The notes beneath the pieces were generated by a model, which worked only from the letters and a program-made list of their open reading frames with translations, made no database searches and was not told the origin of the DNA. The position numbers were made by a program, and so were the translations under genes. Below are positions 41,658 through 51,416 of a DNA stretch of 64,000 nt, in pieces. The first letter of the stretch is position 1; each line of letters begins with the position of its first letter. Source of the DNA: Bradyrhizobium guangxiense (lineage in GTDB: Bacteria > Pseudomonadota > Alphaproteobacteria > Rhizobiales > Xanthobacteraceae); assembly GCF_004114915.1 (NCBI RefSeq), contig NZ_CP022219.1:5672501-5736500 (forward strand), given 5' to 3'.

Positions 41658-41794
41658 AGGCCCTCCGGCGACGCGGGACAAAGCGCGCACGCAAACTTAG
41701 CGTCACTCCCGCAACGTTGGATACCGGTTTTGGCACCGGCTTGAATGCAAATTTTATGAGCACCGACGACGCTGGCGGTGCAGCAGGCGAAGGA

Positions 41795-41947
41795 TCAGGT
41801 GAGGAAGATCGCCATCAGGATCACGATGAGCGCGACCGAAGCCGTGCCGTACTTCACCAGCTTGATGAAGCCCTCGTAGGTCTGCTCGTGAGCAACGTAA
41901 TCGTTGCCGTCGGCGGTGCTGTACGCCACTTCGCTATGGTCAGCCAT
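41795..41947 (-). CDS. aa3-type cytochrome c oxidase subunit IV (small)
   Basis: A 50-residue protein, MADHSEVAYSTADGNDYVAH to a single helix ASVALIVILMAIFLT. It matches the alphaproteobacterial subunit IV family (Pfam COX4_pro_2 type), a one-helix subunit seen in Paracoccus and Rhodobacter aa3 oxidases. Known: it lies beside the oxidase core in crystal structures but is not essential for activity. It is encoded away from the cox operon and upstream of pntAA in the same direction. I prefer the ATG at 41947; a longer in-frame reading has no family similarity. Confidence 0.9.
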   Translation of the reverse strand: MADHSEVAYSTADGNDYVAHEQTYEGFIKLVKYGTASVALIVILMAIFLT

Positions 41948-42090
41948 GATGGTATGTCCCCAGTCGAAAGTCCAATTCTTGGGCTGGGATACCGCAAAGT
42001 TTCGGGCAGGGCAACGGCACGCGGGCGGGGTTTTGCCGCAAATCAGGTCATTTGGAATTCCAATTGCCGAAATTCGGGCTCTCGTCGTGC

Positions 42091-45066
42091 TCAACCCTGA
42101 TCGATCATTGTAGCAGCGCGGCTCTCGGTCCGTGACCGGAGCGGCGGAAGGCCGAGCGCCTCGCGCACCTCGTCGACGGCGGTCTCCCCCGCCGCGGTGA
42201 ACCGCGCCATCCGCGGGGCCGTACCGGGACCGACCGCCACGGCATGGTCGCCGGCCAGGAAGCCATGGGTCATGTGAAACCCGAGCGCGCGATAAACCTC
42301 GAACTGCTCCTCCGAGAAGAACTGATCGCCGGTGGTCTCGTGGGGAAACGTGCCGTTCCGCCGCGCATAGTCGCGGATGTAGTCATTCTCATCGCTGGAG
42401 AGCGATGACTTGATGTAGACGAGATAGCCTTTGTCATCGCCGCCATAATCGATGACGCCGATCGCGACATGGACGTGTTCCTTCGATGCCTGCTCCGAGG
42501 TCTCAGGGGACGTTGGCGCGGAGGTCTGGTCCGCATTCTCGGCCATGATGGCGCGTGTGCGGTCGCGGATCGGGGTCCAGGGCAGATCGATCCGGACGCC
42601 GAGATCGATGCGGGCGTAGCGCTGCAGCTTCATCAGCGAGGCGAAATTCATCGGCGCGTCGGCCTCGGCGTCGACCGCGACGATCACCCGGCAGCGGCGG
42701 CGCAGCAGCTCATAGACGCCGAGATTTTCGATGTGGCCACCATCGGTGAGATAGACGCCGTCGCTGTTCTCGTAGAGGCGGCCCGAGATTTCCGACCACA
42801 GGAATAGCGGCGTGGAGCGGCGCTGCGGCCGGGTGGTGGCCTCGACATAGCGCGGGTTGCCCAGCCAATAGCCGAGCCGCACGTTCAACAGCGCGAGCGT
42901 CGGCGTCAGCGCCTTGATCGAGTTCGAGCCCATGTTCGAAGACGCCGCCGCCCCCGAGATCGCCATGGCGGTGGCGAGGTCGAGGCTTTGCTCGAGACGC
43001 TCGACAGCCTGCGTCCTGGCGTAGCGCGTCGCCTCGCTGCCGACATAGAGCGGTGAGAAGACGAAAAAGTCTGCATTGCGACCGCGCCGGTTGGCGAAGT
43101 CGGAGCCCTGGATGTTCAGCGCGGTGTTGATGAGGTGATAGGGCGCCCCCAGCTTCGGCGCAGCTGGCTGATTACCCGGCACGGCGCCGTCATTGGCGAT
43201 TGCGTAGAGCTCGCTCAACTTCATGCGGTCGAGCGGCTTGAAATCACGCCCCTGGTCGAGGCTCGCCTCGGCGCGCGCGATATTGCCGTCTGCCGAACGA
43301 TCGGGGTCGAACAGAAAGGCCTTGCTGAGCCGATCGCGGTACAGGCGGTGCAGCGAATTCGCGTTCGGCGTCAACGACCAGGAGATCGCAAACAGCAGCA
43401 GGCCGACGAGCGCATAAAGGATCACCAGGGGCAGGCTGTGCGAATATCCGGAACCTGCATCCGCCCAATGGAATTGCCGTGCGATGTTGCCCGCGGCGAA
43501 TCTGAGCCAGGCCGGCACGTGAGATACCGGCGTCAGCCACTCCATCGTCGCCGTCGGTGCGGCGGGCTGCGGCGTGATCTCGGCCGAGAAGGTGCCTGCG
43601 CCCGCGTCGAACGCAATCTTGCCGGCCAGATTGCCCGATACGGGCAAGGTCGATTTGCTGGCGGCAAGACAGCTCCTCTGCCCGACGGTGGCCAGCGGCG
43701 CCTGGCATTTTTCGAGCGGGTCGTTGGCGATGCCCCAATAGGCCAGATAGAGGTAAGCGACCCAGATGATCAGCGGCAGCGCGAGGCCCGCGATCCACAG
43801 CGCGATCTTGGCAGCGATCGCGAGCACCAGCGAGCCCCATTGCGACGACACGCTGTTGCCCTTGAGGAATTCAGCGAATTGCTGCCTGAAGGCCGTGACG
43901 AACACGCCAATCGGCGCGGCGATCGCAGCGAGGGACTTGATCCAGGTGACCGCGACACCACCGACCGGGCTGCCGATCGCATCGCCGTCGACGACGTCGA
44001 ACATCTGCGACAGCATGAACGGCTGGAACTCGAAGAATGCGATCACCGCAAGCAGCACCAGGAAAGTGGCGCCGGCGGTCGGCCAATGCGAGCGAAACTC
44101 CTGGCGCTTTTCCGGACTCGCAAACGACTGCTTGAGCGCCCAGCCGAAGAACAGGCCGACGCCGATGATGGCGGTCGCCAGCGTCAGCGCGAAATGCTTG
44201 ATCTGCAGGACGCGTGCGAAGTCACAGGCGATACCGAGCAGGAACGCGATCGCCGCGGCATAGGTGAAGAAGACGGTCGGGCCGATGCCGCGCTCGGCGC
44301 GCGCGAGCAGATAGGCAATTCCGCCGCAGGCAAGCAGCACCAGCGCGACGATGGTGCCGATCGCCGTGAAGCCGAAGCGGTCTGCGATCCAGCCGAAATG
44401 GTGCAACTCGCACTGCGGCAGTGCGCCGTCGGCGAGATCGACACCGAAGAAGTTGGCGACGGTCAGGCAGCTCCGTAGCGGCGTCGACCAGATCGTGACC
44501 GCAGCGAGCAGCAGCACGATCGGCAGCGTCAGTCCGATATTGGCGATCAGGCCACGCGCAACGATCGCGATCCCGGTCAAAAGATCGCGGAAGCCGGCCG
44601 GGATCAGGTAGTTGGAGTAGTTCCTGATATGGCCGACCGACGGCGTGTCGCTGATCTCGCTTGCGGTCGCCGTGCCGCCCGCCGGCCGCTGGCCAAACAC
44701 GAAACGCCCTGTCACCGTCATGGTCGTGCTGAGCGAAGTGCCGATGTAGCCGCCGCCCGACACGGTGGAGAGATAGTCGATCCGCCCGATCAGATCGTGG
44801 TGGTTCAACGCCTGGAGCACGCCGAGACACATCGCCGAGGAGCGGATGCCGCCGCCGGACAGAGCGAGCCCGACGACGTCGAGCATCTGGCAGGCTTCGA
44901 CGCGGTCGGGATTGATCTGCCGCGTCGCCTCGCGGCGCGTGTTGATCGCCTCGATCTCGTCGCGCACAATTTGCTGGTGCTTCTCGCACCAGGGCGTTTC
45001 CTCTTCGAAGGCCGCGGCGTTCCGCGCGGCCTCAGGTCGCGGAACTTGTCCCTGGTCGGGCATCAT
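42091..45066 (-). CDS. Large membrane patatin-like phospholipase
   Basis: A 991-residue protein with a split patatin domain. Seen: LDVVGLALSGGGIRSSAMCL at residues 62-81 (GGGxR oxyanion loop at 71-76), and YLSTVSGGGYIGTSL with nucleophile serine at about 103. Then come roughly 650 residues holding nine or more hydrophobic helices and a loop around residues 440-540. Finally there is VYLTDGGHIENLGVYELLRR with the dyad aspartate near residue 774, and IVAVDAEADAPMNFA after it. Both catalytic residues are therefore present but lie far apart, with a membrane domain inserted between them. Known: patatins are Ser-Asp lipid acyl hydrolases. The start is ATG at 45066 or 45063 after GGGAGGTC. Function in vivo is unknown. 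Confidence 0.85.
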   Translation of the reverse strand: MMPDQGQVPRPEAARNAAAFEEETPWCEKHQQIVRDEIEAINTRREATRQINPDRVEACQMLDVVGLALSGGGIRSSAMCLGVLQALNHHDLIGRIDYLSTVSGGGYIGTSLSTTMTVTGRFVFGQRPAGGTATASEISDTPSVGHIRNYSNYLIPAGFRDLLTGIAIVARGLIANIGLTLPIVLLLAAVTIWSTPLRSCLTVANFFGVDLADGALPQCELHHFGWIADRFGFTAIGTIVALVLLACGGIAYLLARAERGIGPTVFFTYAAAIAFLLGIACDFARVLQIKHFALTLATAIIGVGLFFGWALKQSFASPEKRQEFRSHWPTAGATFLVLLAVIAFFEFQPFMLSQMFDVVDGDAIGSPVGGVAVTWIKSLAAIAAPIGVFVTAFRQQFAEFLKGNSVSSQWGSLVLAIAAKIALWIAGLALPLIIWVAYLYLAYWGIANDPLEKCQAPLATVGQRSCLAASKSTLPVSGNLAGKIAFDAGAGTFSAEITPQPAAPTATMEWLTPVSHVPAWLRFAAGNIARQFHWADAGSGYSHSLPLVILYALVGLLLFAISWSLTPNANSLHRLYRDRLSKAFLFDPDRSADGNIARAEASLDQGRDFKPLDRMKLSELYAIANDGAVPGNQPAAPKLGAPYHLINTALNIQGSDFANRRGRNADFFVFSPLYVGSEATRYARTQAVERLEQSLDLATAMAISGAAASSNMGSNSIKALTPTLALLNVRLGYWLGNPRYVEATTRPQRRSTPLFLWSEISGRLYENSDGVYLTDGGHIENLGVYELLRRRCRVIVAVDAEADAPMNFASLMKLQRYARIDLGVRIDLPWTPIRDRTRAIMAENADQTSAPTSPETSEQASKEHVHVAIGVIDYGGDDKGYLVYIKSSLSSDENDYIRDYARRNGTFPHETTGDQFFSEEQFEVYRALGFHMTHGFLAGDHAVAVGPGTAPRMARFTAAGETAVDEVREALGLPPLRSRTESRAATMIDQG

Positions 45067-45283
45067 GACCTCCCGGACGGCAATGGGCGATCGGCAATCA
45101 AAAGTTGAAGAAATACCTCAAATATCTATAGGGTTAGTCTCGCCTCTGGCCCTAACGTTCAATGCCAGCGAGCAGGATCCCGGGACCGGTCGTCTCGAGG
45201 TCGCGTCAAAATGCGCCGGCTGAAAATACGGGGCGGCTGGCGACAGATGCTCGAAGCCGGCCAAATCGCGCAGTCCACGCGGC

Positions 45284-47179
45284 TCAGCCCATCGCCTCCA
45301 GCTCGTCGATCATCCCGGCGATGACGGATAGACCGCCGTCCCAGAACTTCGGGTCCTTGGCATCGAGCCCGAACGGCCGCAGCAGCTCGGAATAATGCTT
45401 GGTGCCGCCGGCGGCGAGCATGTCGAGATAGCGCTCGGCGAATCCTTCGGCCGCGTTCTCGTAGACGGCATAAAGCGAGTTCACGAGACAATCGCCGAAG
45501 GCGTAGGCGTAGACGTAGAACGGCGAGTGGATGAAGTGCGGGATGTACATCCAGTAGTTCTCATAGCCCGCCTTGATCTCGATCGCGGGCCCCAGGCTCT
45601 CGCCCTGCACCGACAGCCAGATCTCGCCGAGCCGCGTCGCGGTGAGCTCGCCGTTCTTGCGCTCGGTGTGAACCGCGCGTTCGAACGAATAGAACGCGAT
45701 CTGCCGCACCACGGTGTTGATCATGTCCTCGACCTTGCCGGCCAGCAGCGCCTGGCGCTGCTTGGCGGCGCTCTTGGTCTGCGCCAGCAGCCGCCGGAAC
45801 GTCAGCATCTCGCCGAACACGCTGGCGGTCTCAGCCAGCGTCAGCGGCGTCGGCGCCATCAGCGCGCCGTTCTTCGCCGCCAGCACCTGATGCACGCCAT
45901 GGCCGAGCTCGTGGGCGAGCGTCATCACGTCGCGCGGCTTGCCCTGGTAGTTCATCAGCACATAGGGGTGCGCGGACGGCGTGGTCGGATGCGAGAACGC
46001 GCCCGGCGCCTTGCCCGGACGCACCGGCGCGTCGATCCAGCGGTCGGTGAAGAAGCGCTCGGCGATGTCGGCCATTTTTGGCGAGAAGCCGCGATAGGCC
46101 GTCAGCACCATGCGTTGCGCCTCCGGCCAAGCGATGACGTCGGTCGCCGCAAACGGCAGCGGCGCATTGCGGTCCCAATAGGCCAGCCGCTTCTTGCCGA
46201 ACCACTTCGCCTTCAGCGCGTAATAGCGATGCGACAATTTTGGATAGGCCGCGCGCACGGAGGCCACCAGCGCATCCACCACCTCGCGCTCGACGCGGTT
46301 GTTGAGGTGCCGGGAATCGGCGACGTCCTGAAAACCGCGCCAGCGGTCCGAGATGTCCTTGTCCTTGGCGAGCGTATTGGTGATCAGCGCAAAGGTGCGC
46401 TCATTGGCCTTGAAGGTTTTTGCCAGCGCTTCGGCTGCGCTCTTGCGCTTGGCGCCGTCGCGATCCTGCAGCAGGTTGAGCGTCGGCTCGATCGCGAGCT
46501 CCTTGGAGCCGACCTTGAAACGCAGGCCGGAGATGGTCTGGTCGAACAGCCGGTTGAAGGCGGAATAGCCGGTCTGCGCCTTCTCAAGAAAAAGCTGCTC
46601 GAGCTTGTCGTCGAGCTGATATGGCTTCTCCTTGCGCAGATCCTCGATCCATGGGCGGTAATGCGCGAGCTCAGGCGCCTGCATCGCGCGGTTCAAAATA
46701 TCGTCATCGACGCGATTGAGCTCGAGCGCGAAGAACAGAAGATGCGTGGACGCCGCCGTCAGCCGCTCGGAGACGTCGCCGTAAAACTTTGAAATCGCTG
46801 GGTCCACGCTGTCGCCGGCGTGAACGAGCCCGGCGTAGGAGCCGAGGCGGCCGGCGAGATCGTCGATCGCCTCATAGCGTCGCACGGCTTCCGCGAGCCA
46901 CTTTCCGCCATCTTCGTTTGCTGTCCCTGTCGCCAGCTTGCCCTTGTAGTCCGTCTCGAACGCGATGCAGTCGGCATCCATCCTGTCGAGATCGCGCGCC
47001 ACTTGCGGCGCGTCGATCCCGGAATAGAGGTCGGTGAGGTTCCACTCGGGAAGCTTGCCGGTCTTGCTCGCAGCTTTGGAGGGTTTTGCCTTGGCGGCGG
47101 ATTTCTTGGTGCTTGGCTTGCGGAGAGCGGGCTTGTTGGAGGCGGACTTCTTGGAAGCGGGCTTGGAGCGCGAATTCAT
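45284..47179 (-). CDS. pepF: M3-family oligoendopeptidase F
   Basis: A 631-residue zinc peptidase. Seen: a Lys/Ser-rich, probably disordered first 40 residues (SKKSASNKPALRKPSTKKSA); the PepF-type LPEWNLTDLYSGIDAPQVAR; the zinc motif MTLAHELGHGVHQVLAAKNG at about residue 420; then TPLTLAETASVFGEM, with the third zinc-ligand glutamate, and FIHSPFYVYAYAFGDCLVNS near the end. M3 peptidases cleave short peptides in the cytoplasm. The basic N-terminal extension is longer than in Lactococcus PepF and its role is unknown. It is divergent from the sigma-54 response regulator. Confidence 0.92.
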   Translation of the reverse strand: MNSRSKPASKKSASNKPALRKPSTKKSAAKAKPSKAASKTGKLPEWNLTDLYSGIDAPQVARDLDRMDADCIAFETDYKGKLATGTANEDGGKWLAEAVRRYEAIDDLAGRLGSYAGLVHAGDSVDPAISKFYGDVSERLTAASTHLLFFALELNRVDDDILNRAMQAPELAHYRPWIEDLRKEKPYQLDDKLEQLFLEKAQTGYSAFNRLFDQTISGLRFKVGSKELAIEPTLNLLQDRDGAKRKSAAEALAKTFKANERTFALITNTLAKDKDISDRWRGFQDVADSRHLNNRVEREVVDALVASVRAAYPKLSHRYYALKAKWFGKKRLAYWDRNAPLPFAATDVIAWPEAQRMVLTAYRGFSPKMADIAERFFTDRWIDAPVRPGKAPGAFSHPTTPSAHPYVLMNYQGKPRDVMTLAHELGHGVHQVLAAKNGALMAPTPLTLAETASVFGEMLTFRRLLAQTKSAAKQRQALLAGKVEDMINTVVRQIAFYSFERAVHTERKNGELTATRLGEIWLSVQGESLGPAIEIKAGYENYWMYIPHFIHSPFYVYAYAFGDCLVNSLYAVYENAAEGFAERYLDMLAAGGTKHYSELLRPFGLDAKDPKFWDGGLSVIAGMIDELEAMG

Positions 47180-47306
47180 TGTGTGGGAAACCTGTGTTCA
47201 ACAATCGCGACGGCGGGCGGGGGCATCAAGGTTTAAGAGTGTGTTAATCGGCTTCGGCCAGAGTGCCCCGATTCGAGACAGATAGTAGTAGCGTGCGGGG
47301 AACACC

Positions 47307-48803
47307 ATGGCTGCCTGTATTTTGATCGCCGACGACGACGCTGTAGCCCGCCGGCTGGTCGAGAACATGGTGCAGAAATGCGGCTATGAGACGGTCGTCG
47401 TCGACTCCGGCGACGCAGCCATCGCCGCCCTCACCGCTCCCGACGCTCCGGCCATCGACGGTGTCATCCTCGATCTCGTGATGCCCGGCCTCGACGGCAT
47501 GGGCGTGCTGGCCAAAATCCGCGAAGCGGGCCTCAGCGTGCCCGTCATCGTGCAGACCGCCCACGGCGGCATCGACAACGTGATCTCGGCGATGCGCGCA
47601 GGCGCGGCCGATTTCGTGGTCAAGCCGGTCGGCCTGGAGCGACTTCAGGTTTCGCTGCGCAATGCTCTCAACACCTCGGCGCTCAAGGGCGAATTGCAAC
47701 GCATCCGCCACAGCCGCGAGGGCCGGCTGACCTTCTCCGATATCATCACCCGCGCCGAGGCGATGGCACCGGTGATGCGCGCCGCGCAGAAGGCGGCGAA
47801 CTCCTCGATACCCGTTCTGATCGAAGGCGAGTCCGGCGTCGGCAAGGAGATGTTCGCGCGCGCCATCCATGGCAGCGGCGAGCGCAAGGCAAAGCCGTTC
47901 GTCGCCGTCAATTGCGGCGCGATCCCCGACAACCTCGTCGAGTCCATTCTGTTCGGCCACGAAAAGGGTGCCTTCACCGGCGCCACCGAACGGCACATGG
48001 GCAAGTTCGTCGAGGCCCATGGCGGCACGCTCTTCCTGGACGAGGTCAGCGAGCTGCCGCTGACCGCGCAGGTCAAGCTGCTGCGTGCGCTCCAGGAAGG
48101 CGCCGTCGAGGCCGTCGGCGGCCGCAAGCCCGTCAAGGTCGACGTCCGCATCGTCTCGGCAACCAATCGCCGGCTGCTGGAGCGGGTGAAACAGGGGCAC
48201 TTCCGCGAAGACCTGTTCTATCGCCTGCACGTGCTGCCGCTGACAATCCCCTCGCTTCGGGCCCGGCGCGAGGACATCCCGCATCTGCTCCGGCATTTCC
48301 TGGCCCGCTTTGCCGCCGAGGAGAACCGCCAGATCACCGGCATCAGCGGCGAGGCCATGGCGCATCTCGCCCAGCTCGAATGGCCCGGCAACATCCGCCA
48401 GCTCGAGAACGCGGTCTATCGTGCAGTGGTGATGAGCGACGGCGATCAGCTCGGCCTCAGTGATTTCCCCCTGCTCGCCTCGCAGCCGCATCCCGTCACG
48501 GAGATTCCGACCGCGCCGCTGATGCTCGAGCCGGCGGCGCCCCCTTCGGTGGTATCGGGTAGTGAAATACCGATCGCGCCCCTGCCGGCCGTGGGAACCC
48601 TCGCCATGCTGACTCCGACCGGCGATGTCCGCGCGCTGGAGGAGATGGAAAGCGAGATCATTCGCTTCGCGATCTCGCATTATCGCGGCCAGATGTCCGA
48701 GGTTGCCCGCCGCCTCAAAATCGGCCGGTCCACCCTCTACCGCAAACTCGACGAAGCCGGGGTTCCCGGACATGGCGGGGAAAGCGGCGAGGAGACGCAC
48801 TGA
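47307..48803 (+). CDS. Sigma-54-dependent response regulator (NtrC/DctD type, orphan)
   Basis: A 498-residue activator with three domains. Seen: a receiver domain (CILIADDDAVARRLVENMVQ acidic pocket, the phospho-acceptor in GVILDLVMPGLDGMG, threonine in VQTAHGG, lysine in VVKPVG); a central AAA+ domain with Walker A IEGESGVGKEMFARA, the sigma-54-contact GAFTGA, Walker B HGGTLFLDEVSELPL and the ATNRRLLERVKQGHFREDL region; a Pro/Ala-rich linker; and a C-terminal Fis-type helix-turn-helix, MSEVARRLKIGRSTLYRKL. No histidine kinase lies nearby. Its targets may include the neighbouring transpeptidase, but no sigma-54 promoter was found by eye. Confidence 0.95.
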   Translation: MAACILIADDDAVARRLVENMVQKCGYETVVVDSGDAAIAALTAPDAPAIDGVILDLVMPGLDGMGVLAKIREAGLSVPVIVQTAHGGIDNVISAMRAGAADFVVKPVGLERLQVSLRNALNTSALKGELQRIRHSREGRLTFSDIITRAEAMAPVMRAAQKAANSSIPVLIEGESGVGKEMFARAIHGSGERKAKPFVAVNCGAIPDNLVESILFGHEKGAFTGATERHMGKFVEAHGGTLFLDEVSELPLTAQVKLLRALQEGAVEAVGGRKPVKVDVRIVSATNRRLLERVKQGHFREDLFYRLHVLPLTIPSLRARREDIPHLLRHFLARFAAEENRQITGISGEAMAHLAQLEWPGNIRQLENAVYRAVVMSDGDQLGLSDFPLLASQPHPVTEIPTAPLMLEPAAPPSVVSGSEIPIAPLPAVGTLAMLTPTGDVRALEEMESEIIRFAISHYRGQMSEVARRLKIGRSTLYRKLDEAGVPGHGGESGEETH

Positions 48804-49150
48804 GCCTTGTGCGAACGAAGGTTCGCCGGGCGATCCGAGAACGGCTGTAAGTCATTCGCTTGACGACGGAATTCGACCGCGCCTTGAACCGTGACTTGGA
48901 AGTGACAGACATAGGGAAAAGCGCGTGGAGCAAGCGCACAATCCGTTGCCAAGAAGCTCCCTTGAAGTCAGTTTGGCGTGAGTTGTCCCGGTTAGCGCTG
49001 GCTGCAAAATCGGGGCCTGTATATCGTCTGCGTGGGAATCGTTGCGTGCAGGCGTGCAACTTTCGAGAGGCCGGCGCGATTTAGCCGAAGCTCAATAGGC
49101 GAAAACGAAGCTGTTCCACGAGGGACAGTTCACCCGAGGGGTGCGACACA
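48804..49150. other. 347-base gap between the response regulator and L,D-transpeptidase genes
   Basis: Seen: a 6-base-pair stem GCGAAC / GTTCGC with loop GAAG at 48811-48826, 8 bases after the stop of the regulator gene, with no T run. The rest presumably holds the transpeptidase promoter. No convincing -24/-12 (TGGCAC-N5-TTGC) site or known regulator box was seen. No gene is supported here. Confidence 0.5.
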
Positions 49151-51373
49151 ATGCGTGACTGTTTGAACCACCGTGCGGGCTTTGACCGTGTCTTGATGAC
49201 GGTCGCGGCAACCTTCCTCACGGTGTCGGCCAGCTCAGCCCTGGCGCAGGATCAGGCGCGCGGCAGCGCTGCCGAACTCGCGATCGAAGCCGCGATCCCG
49301 CGTCCCGAGCCGGCCAATGTCCCGCCCCCGACGGCGGCCGACATCAAGCTCGACACCACCGCTACGGTTCAGGACTCCGCCAAGGAGCCGGCACAGGAGC
49401 CCGTCAAGGCTGACGCCGCACCTGCCCCGAGCAAGGTCGAGACCAAGCCTTCCGACGTCGCCACCACGCCCGCCGCCGAGGCGCCGAAGAGCGAAACTGC
49501 CAAGAGCGAAACTGCCAAGACCGAACCTGCCAAGACCGAGCCTGCGACGACTGAGCCTGCCAAGGCCGACACTGCGACGGCAACCCCGGCTGCGCCTGCG
49601 GCACCCGCGGCGGCTCCGGCCGCCGAGCCGGTGAAGGCCGCCAGCAACGTTCCCGCCGCCGACCAGCCGGTCGCCGACAGGCTCAAGGACATCATCGGCG
49701 CCAAGACTTCGCGCCATTTCGATCGCAAGAACGAGCGCGCGGCGATCGAGAAGTTCTATGGCGCACGCGACTACGCGCCGGTCTGGACCCAAGGCGGCAG
49801 CCTGACCGCTGCGGCCAAGGGCGTCATCGCACGGCTGAAGGATGCGGCCTCCGACGGCCTCAACCCCGCTGACTATCCGGTGCCGGATTTCGCCGGTGCC
49901 ACCACGCCCGACGCGCTGGCCGATGCCGAGCTGAAGCTCACCGCCAGCATGTTCGACTATGCGCGCCAGGCCCAGAGCGGCCGCATGCATTGGTCGCAGG
50001 TCAGCGGCGACATCCTCTATCCCGATCATCCGGTCGACCCGAACGAGGTGCTCGCCAAGGTCACGACCGCGGCCGACGCTTCCGCAGCGCTCGACAGCTA
50101 CAACCCGCCGCACAAGCTCTACAGGGAGCTGAAGGCGAAGCTCGCCGAGCTTCGCGGTCAGGGCAACGGCCCGGCGATCGAGATCGCCGATGGTCCCACG
50201 CTGAAATACACCCCGGCCGGCAAGAAGCAGGCCGAAGTGGTCGTGGAAGATCCGCGCGTGCCGCAGCTCCGCGCCAAGCTCGGCCTCGCCGACAACGCCG
50301 GCGACACCCGCTATGACGCCGCCGTCGCCGAAGCCGTGCGCAAATTCCAGAACAGCGCCGAGATGAAGCCGACCGGCATCCTCGACGACAAGACGGTGAA
50401 GGCGCTCAATACCCCGAAGCGCGACAAGCAGATCGACGTGGTGCTGGTCAACATGGAGCGTTGGCGCTGGCTGCCGCGCGACCTCGGTGCGCCCGCACTC
50501 GGCGACGCCTACGTGATCCTCAACATTCCCGACTATACGCTGCGGGTGATGCAGCGCGGCCAGCCGGTCTGGACCACACGCGTCGTCACCGGCAAGCCGG
50601 GCACGCACGCGACCCCGCTGCTCACCGAGACGATGAAGTACATCACGGTCAATCCGACCTGGAACGTACCGCCGTCGATCGTCTACAACGAGTACCTGCC
50701 GGCACTGCAGCAGGACCCGACCGTGCTCCAGCGCATGGGCCTCAAGCTCGAGCAGAACCGCGACGGCTCGGTGCACATTTCGCAGCCGCCCGGCGAAGCC
50801 AACGCGCTCGGCCGCATCCGCTTCAACTTCCCCAACAAGTTCCTGGTCTATCAGCACGACACGCCGGACAAGAACCTGTTCGCCAAGGAAGATCGGGCCT
50901 TCAGCCATGGCTGCATGCGCGTGCAAAATCCCGATCAATATGCGTCCGTGCTGCTCAACATCACCATGCCGAACGAGAAGTACACGCCCGAGCGCGTGCG
51001 CAGCATGTACGGCAAGAGCGAGATCGATCTGAAATTCCCGACGCCGATCCCGGTCAACATCACCTACCAGACCGCGTTCGTGGATGACGCCGGCAAGCTG
51101 CAATTCCGCAAGGACGTCTATGGCCGCGACGCGACCATGATCAACATCCTGAAGAACAACCGCGGCAAGGACCTCGAGGCCGTCGTGGCACATTCCCAGC
51201 CGAGCTATTCGCGCCCGGCAACGACCCTGCCCTCGGGCGTGGCGGTGGCCAACAATGGCGGCGGCTTCGGCTCGTCGGGGCCAAACTTCTTCGAGCGATT
51301 GTTCGGGGCGCCAACGCCGACCGCACCGCCGGCGCCCGTGGGCCGCCGGCCGCAGCGGGTGTTTACCCGCTGA
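49151..51373 (+). CDS. LdtD/YcbB-like L,D-transpeptidase
   Basis: A 740-residue periplasmic enzyme. Seen: a signal peptide (about residues 12-32, ending SSALA); a low-complexity linker at residues 40-175 with pentapeptide repeats (AKSETAKSETAKTEPAKTEP); an LdtD-type scaffold domain from about residue 190 (KNERAAIEKFYGARDYAPVW); a peptidoglycan-binding helix bundle (AVAEAVRKFQNSAEMKPTGI); and a YkuD catalytic domain with EDRAFSHGCMRVQNPDQYAS, His586 and nucleophile Cys588. The large size and domain order match E. coli LdtD (YcbB), which makes 3-3 (meso-DAP to meso-DAP) cross-links. The SHGC motif is intact. The next gene is a MepK-like DUF882 protein. Confidence 0.92.
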   Translation: MRDCLNHRAGFDRVLMTVAATFLTVSASSALAQDQARGSAAELAIEAAIPRPEPANVPPPTAADIKLDTTATVQDSAKEPAQEPVKADAAPAPSKVETKPSDVATTPAAEAPKSETAKSETAKTEPAKTEPATTEPAKADTATATPAAPAAPAAAPAAEPVKAASNVPAADQPVADRLKDIIGAKTSRHFDRKNERAAIEKFYGARDYAPVWTQGGSLTAAAKGVIARLKDAASDGLNPADYPVPDFAGATTPDALADAELKLTASMFDYARQAQSGRMHWSQVSGDILYPDHPVDPNEVLAKVTTAADASAALDSYNPPHKLYRELKAKLAELRGQGNGPAIEIADGPTLKYTPAGKKQAEVVVEDPRVPQLRAKLGLADNAGDTRYDAAVAEAVRKFQNSAEMKPTGILDDKTVKALNTPKRDKQIDVVLVNMERWRWLPRDLGAPALGDAYVILNIPDYTLRVMQRGQPVWTTRVVTGKPGTHATPLLTETMKYITVNPTWNVPPSIVYNEYLPALQQDPTVLQRMGLKLEQNRDGSVHISQPPGEANALGRIRFNFPNKFLVYQHDTPDKNLFAKEDRAFSHGCMRVQNPDQYASVLLNITMPNEKYTPERVRSMYGKSEIDLKFPTPIPVNITYQTAFVDDAGKLQFRKDVYGRDATMINILKNNRGKDLEAVVAHSQPSYSRPATTLPSGVAVANNGGGFGSSGPNFFERLFGAPTPTAPPAPVGRRPQRVFTR
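49486..49578 (+). repeat. 15-base periodic repeats in the transpeptidase linker
   Basis: At least five units with a 15-base period, including an exact tandem of GCCAAGAGCGAAACT, encode KSETA / KTEPA / TTEPA pentapeptides. The later units are diverged. Repeat number is likely to vary between strains. Confidence 0.8.
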
Positions 51374-51416
51374 GTCCTAGCTGGCGCCGTTTCAACGAAG
51401 TTTCGGCAGTGAAATC

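Noticed and set aside
48804..49150. Sigma-54 promoter controlling the L,D-transpeptidase
   Set aside because: No TGGCAC-N5-TTGC match by eye; a weight-matrix scan would be needed to exclude weak sites.
49235..51193. 652-codon minus-strand frame opposite the L,D-transpeptidase
   Set aside because: Shadow; no domain, low-complexity translation.
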